Of a stretch of 64,000 nt of DNA, positions 53,769 through 61,724 are shown one piece after another. The translations under genes and the position numbers were made by a program. The DNA is taken from the NCBI RefSeq assembly GCF_014649535.1, contig NZ_BMTF01000022.1, positions 1-64,000 on the forward strand, written 5' to 3'. This stretch comes from Streptomyces gelaticus (lineage in GTDB: Bacteria; Actinomycetota; Actinomycetes; Streptomycetales; Streptomycetaceae). Position 1 is the first letter of the stretch. Each line of letters begins with the position of its first letter. A model generated the notes under the pieces. The model searched no databases. It was not told the DNA's origin and saw only the letters and a list, made by a program, of their open reading frames with translations.

Positions 53769-56342
53769 ATGCCGTTGTACTGCCCCTTCTGTGGAACACA
53801 GGCCCCGGAAGGGGCGCGCTTCTGTATGAAGTGCGGGCGCGAACGCCCGACCGTGGAGACCGCGCCGGAGGCCGGGACGCCGCGGCTCGCCCCGCCGCCC
53901 CCCGTTCCGCCCATGGCCCCGCCGCCGCTGCCGCACACCGTGCCGCCGCTGCCCGGTCCGGTCGCCCCGTCGCCCCTCGGCGCGTTCTTCGGCCGGACCT
54001 TCCGCGGCGACTGGGCGGGTTCGGTGAAGGCGGCCGCATGGCCCACCGCACTGATCCTGGCTCTCGCGGTGGCGCTCGCGATTCCCTCGTACGGGCAGGG
54101 CGACGACGTGGTCGTCGGCTGGGGCGACCGGCTGCGGATCGCGCTGGCGGCGCTGCTCCAGGCGTTCGGAGGCGGTTTCGAGCTGGCGTCCACCGGCCTG
54201 GGCGGCGGCCGGAACGGCAGTGACTTCGAGGGCGGCTGGTACGACTCCGCAGCAGGCATGTCGCAGGGCAGCGCCTCGCTCTCCGTGGTCCCGCTGACCG
54301 TCACCGTGCTGTGGGTGGGCGCGCTGGTCCTGGGCGCCCGCAACGTCCGGGCGCAGGGCGGCGGGCTGGAGGCGGCGGTACGGATCAGCCTGGTGGCGTC
54401 CGCCGCGGTCCTGGTCCTCGGGCTGTTCGCCCAGCCCGATGTCGCGGATGTGTCGGTCTCGTCCGCGCCACTGCTCGCCACGCTGGGGGCGCTGGTCATC
54501 TCGCTGCTCGTCACGGGCGGTGTACTCCAGCGCGACGCCGCGGCACAGTGGCTGGCCGCGCGTCCGGTGGCGCTCACCACGGTCCGGGCGACGGGCACGG
54601 CGGTACAGGCGCTCGGCACCGTGCTGGTGCTCTGCAGCCTGGTCGGGTTCACCGCGTACGCCAATGCCGACGACGTGGACGGCGAGGCCATGCTGATCGC
54701 CCTGCCGCTGCTGCCGAACATCGGTCTGGCGGTGCTCGGGCTGAGCTGGGGAGCCCCGGTCGAGTACGACATCCGCGGGCAGGTGAGCTTCTTCGGCTCG
54801 GGCATGGAGCACGGCAGCGTCGGGCTGTCCGAACTGGGCGAGGCAGTGAACGGCTGGGCGGTGACCGGTGCGCTGGCCCTCGGTGCCGTCTGTGCGCTGA
54901 CCGTGGGCATCTGGGCCGCGCGACGTTCGGCGGACCGGCGTGAACAGGCCACCGCGGGCGGGCTGTTCCTGGCGCTGTTCCTGGTGCTGAGTGGCATCGG
55001 CGGGGTGTCCGCGGAACTGACGGGCGGCTTCGGGGACACGGGCGGCCAGGGCACGGGGGAGCTGGCGACGAGCGTGTCGGACGCCCTGCTGTTCGGGCTG
55101 TTGTGGGTGGGCGGCGCGGTGCTCGTGGCGCCGCACCTGCTGCGGATGACGGGGCGGGTCGCGCCGGTCGCGCCGCAGACGCCGCCGCTGCCCGTTACGG
55201 CCCCGGCGTTCCCGGACCCGTACGCCCCGGCAGCCCCGGCGTTCCCGTCCCAGGCCCCGTACGCCCCGGCAGCCCCGGCCCAGGCCCCGTACGGCCCGGC
55301 AGCCCCGGCCCAGGCCCCGTACGGCCCGGCAGCCCCGTCCCAGGCCCCGTACGCCCCGGCAGCCCCGGCCCAGGCCCCGTACGACCCGGCGGCCCCGGCT
55401 CCCACCGCGGCCGTCCCGGCGCCGACGGCCACTCCGCCGACGCCACCGACCGGGACGCCGTCCCCGTCCCCGACCCAGACGCCGTCCCCGTCCCCGACCC
55501 AGACGCCGTCCCCGTCCCCGACCCAGATGCCGTCCCCGACCCCGTCCCCGTACGACGCGGCCCCCTACGACCCGCAGACCGTCGCACTGACCACCGGACC
55601 TGCGGCCCCCGCCGTCTCCCCGGCCGTCCCGGCCGACGGCCGCAGGCGCACCGCCCTCGTCTGGACCGGCACCCTCGTCGCGGCGCTGCTCGTCGGCGGC
55701 GGCGCGACCGCGGGGGTCCTGGCCCTGGTGGACGGCCGGAGCGGCGACGGAGCGGTCACGGACGGCAAGCCCACAACCGACGCCAGGAGCGGCCGGGCGC
55801 CGTCCGGCGAACCGACCTCGTCCCCGCCCATGTCCACCCGCCCGACCCCCACCGCCTCCGCGGTCTCCACCGCCCCGTCCGCCCCCACGGTCCCCGAGGG
55901 CTTCCGGCTCGTCTCCGACACCGCCGGCTTCTCCTTCGCGGTGCCCACGGTCTGGGACCGGCAGAGCGAGGAGAACCACCAGATCACCTACGCGGGTTCC
56001 ACCGGCCGGGCCGCACTCAAGGTCGGCGTCATCCGCAACGCCCCGTACTCCTCGTACGAGAACTTCGTGACGCTGGAGCGGACCGCCGACGCCAACCAGA
56101 AGAACTACCGACGGCTGGAGCTGACGGCCAACACCTTCCAGGGGCGGCCGGGCGCGATCTGGGAGTACACCTACGAGGACCGGGAGAGCGGCGAGACGAT
56201 CCACGCGATCGACCAGAGCTACATCGCGGACGACGGCACCGAATACGCCATCTACACCACCGAACGCGACACCGAATGGCCGGGCGCCCGCCGGATCTTC
56301 GACACCGCTCTGTCCACCTGGATGCTCAACGACATCGACTGA
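53769..56342 (+). CDS. Large zinc-ribbon multi-pass membrane protein with extracellular PsbP-like domain
   Basis: An 857-residue protein. The N-terminal zinc ribbon has C5-x2-C8 and C19-x2-C22. A Pro-rich spacer is followed by about nine hydrophobic helices (residues 85-465). Then comes a repeat region of Q-A-P-Y-A-P-A-A-P-A units and P-S-P-S-P-T-Q-T units, another membrane helix (L-V-A-A-L-L-V-G-G-G-A-T), and a Ser/Thr/Pro linker. The last 160 residues (G-F-R-L-V-S-D-T-A-G-F-S-F-A-V-P) resemble PsbP-like domains attached to Streptomyces kinases. The ATG at 53769 follows CGGAG. Function unknown. Confidence 0.8.
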   Translation: MPLYCPFCGTQAPEGARFCMKCGRERPTVETAPEAGTPRLAPPPPVPPMAPPPLPHTVPPLPGPVAPSPLGAFFGRTFRGDWAGSVKAAAWPTALILALAVALAIPSYGQGDDVVVGWGDRLRIALAALLQAFGGGFELASTGLGGGRNGSDFEGGWYDSAAGMSQGSASLSVVPLTVTVLWVGALVLGARNVRAQGGGLEAAVRISLVASAAVLVLGLFAQPDVADVSVSSAPLLATLGALVISLLVTGGVLQRDAAAQWLAARPVALTTVRATGTAVQALGTVLVLCSLVGFTAYANADDVDGEAMLIALPLLPNIGLAVLGLSWGAPVEYDIRGQVSFFGSGMEHGSVGLSELGEAVNGWAVTGALALGAVCALTVGIWAARRSADRREQATAGGLFLALFLVLSGIGGVSAELTGGFGDTGGQGTGELATSVSDALLFGLLWVGGAVLVAPHLLRMTGRVAPVAPQTPPLPVTAPAFPDPYAPAAPAFPSQAPYAPAAPAQAPYGPAAPAQAPYGPAAPSQAPYAPAAPAQAPYDPAAPAPTAAVPAPTATPPTPPTGTPSPSPTQTPSPSPTQTPSPSPTQMPSPTPSPYDAAPYDPQTVALTTGPAAPAVSPAVPADGRRRTALVWTGTLVAALLVGGGATAGVLALVDGRSGDGAVTDGKPTTDARSGRAPSGEPTSSPPMSTRPTPTASAVSTAPSAPTVPEGFRLVSDTAGFSFAVPTVWDRQSEENHQITYAGSTGRAALKVGVIRNAPYSSYENFVTLERTADANQKNYRRLELTANTFQGRPGAIWEYTYEDRESGETIHAIDQSYIADDGTEYAIYTTERDTEWPGARRIFDTALSTWMLNDID
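55251..55528 (+). repeat. In-gene minisatellites (30-bp and 24-bp units)
   Basis: Five 30-bp units beginning CAGGCCCCGTACG (55251-55400) encode the Q-A-P-Y repeats. Three 24-bp units beginning GCCGTCCCCGTCCCC (55457-55528) encode P-S-P-S-P-T-Q-T. Both keep the reading frame, so copy-number change would only alter linker length. Confidence 0.9.
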
Positions 56343-56351
56343 CGCACGCGT

Positions 56352-56876
56352 TCACGGCGCCAGGGCCAGCCGGAAGCAGACCGCTTCCCGCCCCGTCAGC
56401 GGCGCCGTGAAACTCTCCGCCCGCTCCATCCCCAGCCGCTCGGCCACGGCGATCGACCGCTCGTTCCCCGCGTCGATCGCCGCCACCACCCGCTCCACCC
56501 CGGCCGCGCGCAGCCGCTCCAGCGTGAGGCGCGCGGCGGTGGTGGCGTAACCCCGGCCCCAGGCCAGGCGGGCCAGCCGCCAGCCGATCTCGATCTCGCC
56601 CACCGGCCCGAAATCGGTCCGCGGCCAGGGCTGGGCACCCGTGAAACCGGCCACCTCGCCGTCCTCGCCCAGCACCGTCCACAGGCAGTAGCCGAGTTCG
56701 GCGTCGAATCTGCGCTGCCGGGCGGTCCACTCCTCGTACATCGAGAGCTCCTCCGAGGCACCGCCGAAGAACTCCATCACCTCGGGATCGTCGAAGGCCC
56801 GGTGCCAGGTGAGCGCGTCCTCGTCGGTGGGGACGCGCAGCTGTACGGAGGGAGCACCGGGAAGCACGGTCGACAT
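56352..56876 (-). CDS. GNAT-family N-acetyltransferase (RimJ/RimL type)
   Basis: A 174-residue acetyltransferase. The acetyl-CoA loop is W-G-R-G-Y-A-T-T-A-A following the strand E-I-E-I-G-W-R-L-A, and the C-terminal N-E-R-S-I-A-V-A-E-R-L-G-M motif completes the RimJ-like pattern. It likely acetylates an amine or protein N-terminus; substrate unknown. It is divergent from the reductase gene by 96 bp, and its 3' end abuts the zinc-ribbon gene. Confidence 0.88.
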   Translation of the reverse strand: MSTVLPGAPSVQLRVPTDEDALTWHRAFDDPEVMEFFGGASEELSMYEEWTARQRRFDAELGYCLWTVLGEDGEVAGFTGAQPWPRTDFGPVGEIEIGWRLARLAWGRGYATTAARLTLERLRAAGVERVVAAIDAGNERSIAVAERLGMERAESFTAPLTGREAVCFRLALAP

Positions 56877-56972
56877 CTGGGAGCCCTTCGAAAGTTGATC
56901 GGCGAACCCCCCTAGACTGCATGGGACAGGTGCCGCGCGGCACGCGATTTCGAGTCTTCGGGAGATCCGACC

Positions 56973-58259
56973 GTGACCGAGCAGCCCCTCTCCGAACACA
57001 GCGCGGATGTGATCGTCGTCGGGGCAGGCCCGGCCGGCTCCACGACGGCGTACTACCTCGCCAAGGCCGGACTGGACGTTCTGCTCCTGGAGAAGACGGC
57101 CTTCCCCCGCGAGAAGGTCTGCGGCGACGGCCTCACCCCGCGCGCCACCAAGCAGCTCGTCTCCATGGGCATCGACATCTCCGAAGAGGCCGGCTGGCTG
57201 CGCAACAAGGGCCTGCGCATCATCGGCGGCGGCGTCCGCCTCCAGCTGGACTGGCCCGATCTCGCCTCGTACCCGGACTACGGACTGGTCCGCAAGCGCG
57301 ACGACTTCGACGAGCAGCTGGCCCGCCAGGCGCAGAAGGCGGGCGCGCGGCTGTACGAGCGCTGCAATGTCGGCGCCCCGATCGTGGACGACCGCACCGG
57401 CCGCATCACCGGCGTCAACGCGAAGCTCGGCGAGGAGAAGACCCCGGTCGCCTTCCACGCCCCGCTCGTCGTCGCCGCCGACGGCAACTCCACCCGGCTG
57501 TCGCTCGCCATGGGCCTGCACCGCCGAGAGGACCGCCCGATGGGCGTGGCCGTGCGTACGTACTTCACCTCGCCCCGCCACGACGACGACTACCTGGAGT
57601 CCTGGCTGGAACTGTGGGACCGGCGCGGCCCCCAGGACCGGCTGCTGCCCGGCTACGGCTGGATCTTCGGCATGGGCGACGGCACGTCCAACGTCGGCCT
57701 CGGCATCCTCAACTCCTCCTCCGCGTTCAAGGAGCTGGACTGGCGCGAGGTCCTCAAGGCGTGGTGCGCCTCGATGCCGGAGGACTGGGGCTACACCCCG
57801 GAGAACATGACGGCGCCGATCCGCGGCGCCGCCCTCCCGATGGCCTTCAACCGCCAGCCGCACTACACCAAGGGCCTGCTGCTCGTCGGTGACGCGGGCG
57901 GCATGGTCAACCCGTTCAACGGCGAAGGCATCGCGTACGCCATGGAGTCGGGCCAGATCGCCGCGGACGTCATCGTCCAGGCCCACGCCCGCGCGACCCC
58001 GGCCCAGCGCGAACTGGCGCTGAACAACTACCCGAAGGTGCTCAAGGAGACCTACGGCGGCTACTACTCGATGGGCCGCGCCTTCGTGAAGCTGATCGGC
58101 AACCCCAAGGTCATGAAGGTCGCCACGCAGCGCGGCCTGACGCACCCCCTGCTGATGAAGTTCACCCTGAAGATGCTCGCCAACCTCACCGACCCCACGG
58201 GCGGCGACGCGATGGACCGCATCATCAACGGCCTGTCCAAGGTGGCCCCGAAGGCCTGA
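56973..58259 (+). CDS. Geranylgeranyl-reductase-family flavoprotein, probable menaquinone tail reductase
   Basis: A 428-residue FAD protein. The dinucleotide motif V-V-G-A-G-P-A-G-S-T-T-A is near residue 15, the family marker K-V-C-G-D-G-L-T-P-R near 49 and the second FAD motif L-L-V-G-D-A-G-G-M-V-N-P-F-N-G-E-G-I near 308. Mycobacterial MenJ, of the same family, reduces one isoprene unit of menaquinone. Presence of menG nearby and of mqnA/mqnC in the window supports the same role here, as does my recollection that the gene sits beside the menG homolog in S. coelicolor. A strong terminator follows. Confidence 0.9.
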   Translation: MTEQPLSEHSADVIVVGAGPAGSTTAYYLAKAGLDVLLLEKTAFPREKVCGDGLTPRATKQLVSMGIDISEEAGWLRNKGLRIIGGGVRLQLDWPDLASYPDYGLVRKRDDFDEQLARQAQKAGARLYERCNVGAPIVDDRTGRITGVNAKLGEEKTPVAFHAPLVVAADGNSTRLSLAMGLHRREDRPMGVAVRTYFTSPRHDDDYLESWLELWDRRGPQDRLLPGYGWIFGMGDGTSNVGLGILNSSSAFKELDWREVLKAWCASMPEDWGYTPENMTAPIRGAALPMAFNRQPHYTKGLLLVGDAGGMVNPFNGEGIAYAMESGQIAADVIVQAHARATPAQRELALNNYPKVLKETYGGYYSMGRAFVKLIGNPKVMKVATQRGLTHPLLMKFTLKMLANLTDPTGGDAMDRIINGLSKVAPKA

Positions 58260-58273
58260 TTTGCCCACCCCGG

Positions 58274-58324
58274 ACCGGCCACTGCCGCACTCGGACGATG
58301 AGTACGGCCGTGGCCGGTTCTTTT
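58274..58324 (+). terminator. Rho-independent terminator after the reductase gene
   Basis: Arms 58274-58292 and 58300-58318 pair over 19 positions with two mismatches, loop GGACGAT, followed by TTCTTTT. It is the only hairpin in the window with a true T-run. The remaining 404 bases to 58728 show no gene or further structure I can support. Confidence 0.9.
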
Positions 58325-58728
58325 GATGTACGTATGCCCGCGGAGGAGCGGGGACCGGTCGCCGTGGTGAGGCGGCGCCGACGTCGGCGTAACGCCCATC
58401 CACCAACTGCACCACTGGCGTCCGGCCAACTTCCGTACATCGAAGTCGCCTTCATCCCGCGGGTGCCGCCAGGACCTGCCGGCCCGCACGGCACCGGCGC
58501 GCATGGCGCACGGTGGCCGCTTCGAGCCACGTGCCCGAGCGGCCGGCGAGCCGGCCCCGATGACGGTGCGCGTGGGTTCGGATACTCAGGGCCGGTTTGA
58601 GTGATCGTGCGGACATGGCTCAATGCACCCTGTGCGTAATGTCTGTGTCGGCAAGCTCAGAGATCACAACAGACGTAACCGGGTCGCTCACCCGGGCGGG
58701 TGCCCGGGGCATGGGGGAGGGCACGCGC

Positions 58729-59175
58729 ATGGCGTGGGACGAGTGGGAACGGCTCAAGGCGCAGGTGGCCGAGCGGCACGCCACTCATATGCAGATCAAC
58801 GGTCTTCAGGGAGAAGGCAGCCACGCCAACGCGGCCGGTGGCGGGGGCGGTACCGGCACGCTCAAGCACAAGGGCGGCCCGTGGACGAAGGCGGCCGGCA
58901 CGGCGGATGATCTCCAGACCGGCCTGATCACAGCAAAGGCCGACCTGCGTAGAGCTCACGACGGCGCTGCCGACGGGCTGGCCGGGCTGTCCAGCCTCGG
59001 AGCACTCAAGTCCGTGCTCACCTCGTGGGACGAACGCCTCGGTCGTGTCCGTGAGGAATGCAGTTCTCTGGAGCCGAAACTGCGACAGGTGGCTGTGGAC
59101 GTCGCCGAAGTGGATGCCGAGGTGGGGAACAGGGCGAAGGCGGTCGCGGTGCCGGGTACGAGGAGAGGCGAGTAG
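58729..59175 (+). CDS. Small helical WXG100-like protein, first gene of a secreted-hydrolase cluster
   Basis: A 148-residue acidic, mostly helical protein without signal peptide or membrane helix. The pattern W-D-E-W-E-R-L-K, a Gly-rich turn, G-G-P-W-T-K-A-A-G-T-A-D-D-L and the long C-terminal helix are reminiscent of ESX/WXG100-type partners. The exact W-x-G turn is not evident, so the family call is tentative. GGGGAGG precedes the ATG at 58729; upstream in-frame starts are unlikely. It ends 3 bp before the hydrolase gene, so they are co-translated. Confidence 0.75.
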   Translation: MAWDEWERLKAQVAERHATHMQINGLQGEGSHANAAGGGGGTGTLKHKGGPWTKAAGTADDLQTGLITAKADLRRAHDGAADGLAGLSSLGALKSVLTSWDERLGRVREECSSLEPKLRQVAVDVAEVDAEVGNRAKAVAVPGTRRGE

Positions 59176-59178
59176 ACC

Positions 59179-61119
59179 ATGACCACAGCACCCGGGCTGA
59201 CGTGGCAGCGGCTCCGCGACCTCAGACTGTCAGAACTGACCGACGCCGCCGACGGCTGGCGCGCCGCTTCCGCGTTCGCCGATGCTGCCCGCGAACGCGT
59301 CGACGGCGACATGAGCGGCAAACTCGCCAAGACCCAGGACAGCGAGTCCGCCCGAGCAGCCGTCAAGCGATTGCAGCGACTGAGCGAGAACTACCACTAC
59401 ATCCACACCGAGGCCGGCCTCGTCCGAGGCGCCCTCGACGGGCTCGCCAGTGAACTCGGCGCCCCACAACGCCGGTTGCGCGAGGCCCTCGACGACGCCG
59501 CTTCTCTCGGATACACCGTCAACGACAACGGCAGCATCGACTACCCGGCCGGCGGTAAGAACGAGCTGACCGGCGACACGATCCCCGGCGGCTCCGTGGT
59601 GGGCAACAACGGTCTCATCGGTGCCGGGAACCCTGGGCTGTACCGCGATGCCAACGGCATGTTGAACCCCGCTCCGGGCCCGGGTGCTCCCGCGCTGAAG
59701 AGCCCCAATCCGCACCGTGCCAAGGCCCAGGACGTCGCCGACCGCCTTGCTCATGCCATGCGGGAAGCACACGAGATCGATGAGCGGTACAGCTCGGCAC
59801 TCAACAAGCTCAAGGCGGCCCCGGGCCTCACGGTCGACACCAAGACATGGGCGGACGTGGGCTCGGACGTCGATGCGGTGAGCCAAGCCGCCAGCAACTA
59901 CCTGGAGAAACACCTCCCGCTCGACAAGTCGCCCGCGGAACGCAAGGAGTGGTGGGACCACCTCGGCAAGGAGCAGCGCGAGGAGTACATGTCCGCGTTT
60001 CCGGGGGTGGTCGGGAACTTGGACGGGATTCCGGCGCTGGCACGCGATGAGGCGAACCGCGAAAACCTTCGGCTGCTCATCGGGCAACTCGATGTGAAGA
60101 ACGATGACGCTTCCCGAGACATGCTGGGTGGCCTGAAGGGGATCCAGGAGAAGCTTGAGAAGGGCAGCGAGCCGCCGATGTACTTGCTGGGCATCGGCGA
60201 TGAGGGAAACGGCCGCGCGATCATCGCCTATGGCAACCCGGATACCGCCGACAATGTCTCGGCGTACGTCCCTGGGCTCGGCACCAAGCTGGACGCAGAG
60301 TTCGCCGGTGGAACGGTCAACCGGGCGATGCAAACCGCCCTCGGCGCGAGTGAAGCCGACCCGTCCAGCAGAACCTCGTCGATCGTGTGGCTCGGATACG
60401 ATGCGCCACAGGCCACCCCGGGCGATCTGGCCAGCGGTAACAGCGTGATGTTCACGAACGACGCCAAGGCGGGAGCGCCTGGCTACAACGCGTTCATGGA
60501 GGGGATCTCCGCAACGCACGAGGGCGGCAACCCGCATGTCACCGCCATTGGGCACTCGTACGGCTCTCTCACGGTCGGGCTCGCAGCTCAGGAGAAAGGG
60601 GGCATCCCCGGCGCCGATGACATCATCCTGGTCGGAAGCCCCGGTACCGGCGCGGACAACGCTCAGGACCTCAATGTGGGTAAGGACCACGTGTATGTGG
60701 GCGCAGCCGACAACGACATCGTCACCAAACTCCCGAGCCATGAGGAAGCATCTGGCATGACCTCCGGCGCGGTCGGCGGAGGGTCGACCGGATTTGTTCT
60801 GGGAGCCGGCATGGCCGGCCCGCCGGGAGCGCTTATCGGTGGTGGTGCCGGGGCCCTGGTCGGAGGTATTGCCGGCTACACGGCCCAAGACGCACAAACC
60901 GACCCCAGCGAGCGTTGGTTCGGCACCGACCCTGCAAGTGAGCGTTTCGGAGCCACACGTTTCATGGTGGACGACGGCGCAACCATCATCGAAGACCATG
61001 GACAGATGACGGCGCATTCGAATTATTTCGACCCGGCGAAAGATCAGGACTCGGCCGACAATATTGCCAGAATTGTGGTTGGGAAGTCTGAAGAGATCAA
61101 GTTGGAGGCGCCTCGATGA
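59179..61119 (+). CDS. Alpha/beta hydrolase (DUF1023-like) with ESX-like helical N-terminus
   Basis: A 646-residue protein. The first 300 residues are helical and charged, like type VII secretion substrates, with no classical signal peptide. The C-terminal half has an alpha/beta-hydrolase core with nucleophile elbow G-H-S-Y-G-S (Ser460), Asp candidates in L-V-G-S-P-G-T-G-A-D and V-G-A-A-D-N-D. A glycine-zipper stretch (G-F-V-L-G-A-G-M-A-G-P-P-G-A-L-I-G-G) that could insert in a membrane follows. Base composition falls visibly toward the 3' end. It overlaps the lipoprotein ATG by 4 bases. A toxin-like or cell-wall lipid hydrolase role is possible; unproven. Confidence 0.85.
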   Translation: MTTAPGLTWQRLRDLRLSELTDAADGWRAASAFADAARERVDGDMSGKLAKTQDSESARAAVKRLQRLSENYHYIHTEAGLVRGALDGLASELGAPQRRLREALDDAASLGYTVNDNGSIDYPAGGKNELTGDTIPGGSVVGNNGLIGAGNPGLYRDANGMLNPAPGPGAPALKSPNPHRAKAQDVADRLAHAMREAHEIDERYSSALNKLKAAPGLTVDTKTWADVGSDVDAVSQAASNYLEKHLPLDKSPAERKEWWDHLGKEQREEYMSAFPGVVGNLDGIPALARDEANRENLRLLIGQLDVKNDDASRDMLGGLKGIQEKLEKGSEPPMYLLGIGDEGNGRAIIAYGNPDTADNVSAYVPGLGTKLDAEFAGGTVNRAMQTALGASEADPSSRTSSIVWLGYDAPQATPGDLASGNSVMFTNDAKAGAPGYNAFMEGISATHEGGNPHVTAIGHSYGSLTVGLAAQEKGGIPGADDIILVGSPGTGADNAQDLNVGKDHVYVGAADNDIVTKLPSHEEASGMTSGAVGGGSTGFVLGAGMAGPPGALIGGGAGALVGGIAGYTAQDAQTDPSERWFGTDPASERFGATRFMVDDGATIIEDHGQMTAHSNYFDPAKDQDSADNIARIVVGKSEEIKLEAPR

Positions 61120-61673
61120 GGGTTTTGAGGACCGTGGTGCTGATGGCTGGAGCGCTGGTCCTGGCAGGGTGTGGCGTATCAGGTGATCCGGCTGAACGGG
61201 AGGTAAAGATGAATATGCAGGAGGCGGCGGTGCGTGCGGACGAAATCCTCGACGGGACATTCGCCGCCATCAAGCCACCAGTGAACTGGACCCACGGGCA
61301 GTCGACTGAGGGTAATTGTGACGTGCAGAGGCGCCGGGCGGTCATGACGATTATCTCGAAGGAACGCCGGGGGAGCTTTCTGGGGGTGATCGAGCGCTAC
61401 TGGGAGAGTCAGGGATATAAGCAGCTCTCAGTGAACGACTCGGATATTCCGGCCATGTACTACAGGACGCCCGACGAATTCAATGTGCGCGTTCTTGTCG
61501 GCAGCAATGGGCAAGCATTTTTTGAAGTCGCGACGCCTTGTGTGAACGTCTCTAAAGTGTCTCCGCCGAAGGCGGAGACAGTCGGCCCGAACTACGCCGG
61601 AAAGAGGATTCCTTTTCCTGACGTCAAGTCGGACTTCTGGTCCGCGAAGAGCTCCCCCACTTCCCGTACGTAA
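61116..61673 (+). CDS. Small lipoprotein downstream of the hydrolase
   Basis: A 185-residue exported lipoprotein. The signal ends in L-V-L-A-G-C with lipidation Cys19. The mature protein has two further cysteines (G-N-C-D and T-P-C-V) and an N-terminal acidic helix. It contains more Lys, Asn and Ile codons and lower GC than its neighbours, suggesting recent acquisition. ATGA overlap with the hydrolase stop indicates coupled translation, as for effector/immunity or enzyme/anchor pairs. No family recognised. Confidence 0.85.
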   Translation: MRVLRTVVLMAGALVLAGCGVSGDPAEREVKMNMQEAAVRADEILDGTFAAIKPPVNWTHGQSTEGNCDVQRRRAVMTIISKERRGSFLGVIERYWESQGYKQLSVNDSDIPAMYYRTPDEFNVRVLVGSNGQAFFEVATPCVNVSKVSPPKAETVGPNYAGKRIPFPDVKSDFWSAKSSPTSRT

Positions 61674-61724
61674 CCCGGCGAACCCACGCCCCGCCCCCGT
61701 CCGCCAGCCTGTCTCCGGCCAGCA

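Noticed and set aside
53604..56204. An 866-codon minus-strand frame opposite the zinc-ribbon protein
   Set aside because: Low-complexity Arg/Gly/His translation of the complementary strand of a repeat-rich gene; no start signals or domains.
58325..58728. Possible small genes in the gap before the WXG100-like gene
   Set aside because: Several open frames exist on both strands, but none has a convincing ribosome-binding site, codon pattern or recognisable protein.
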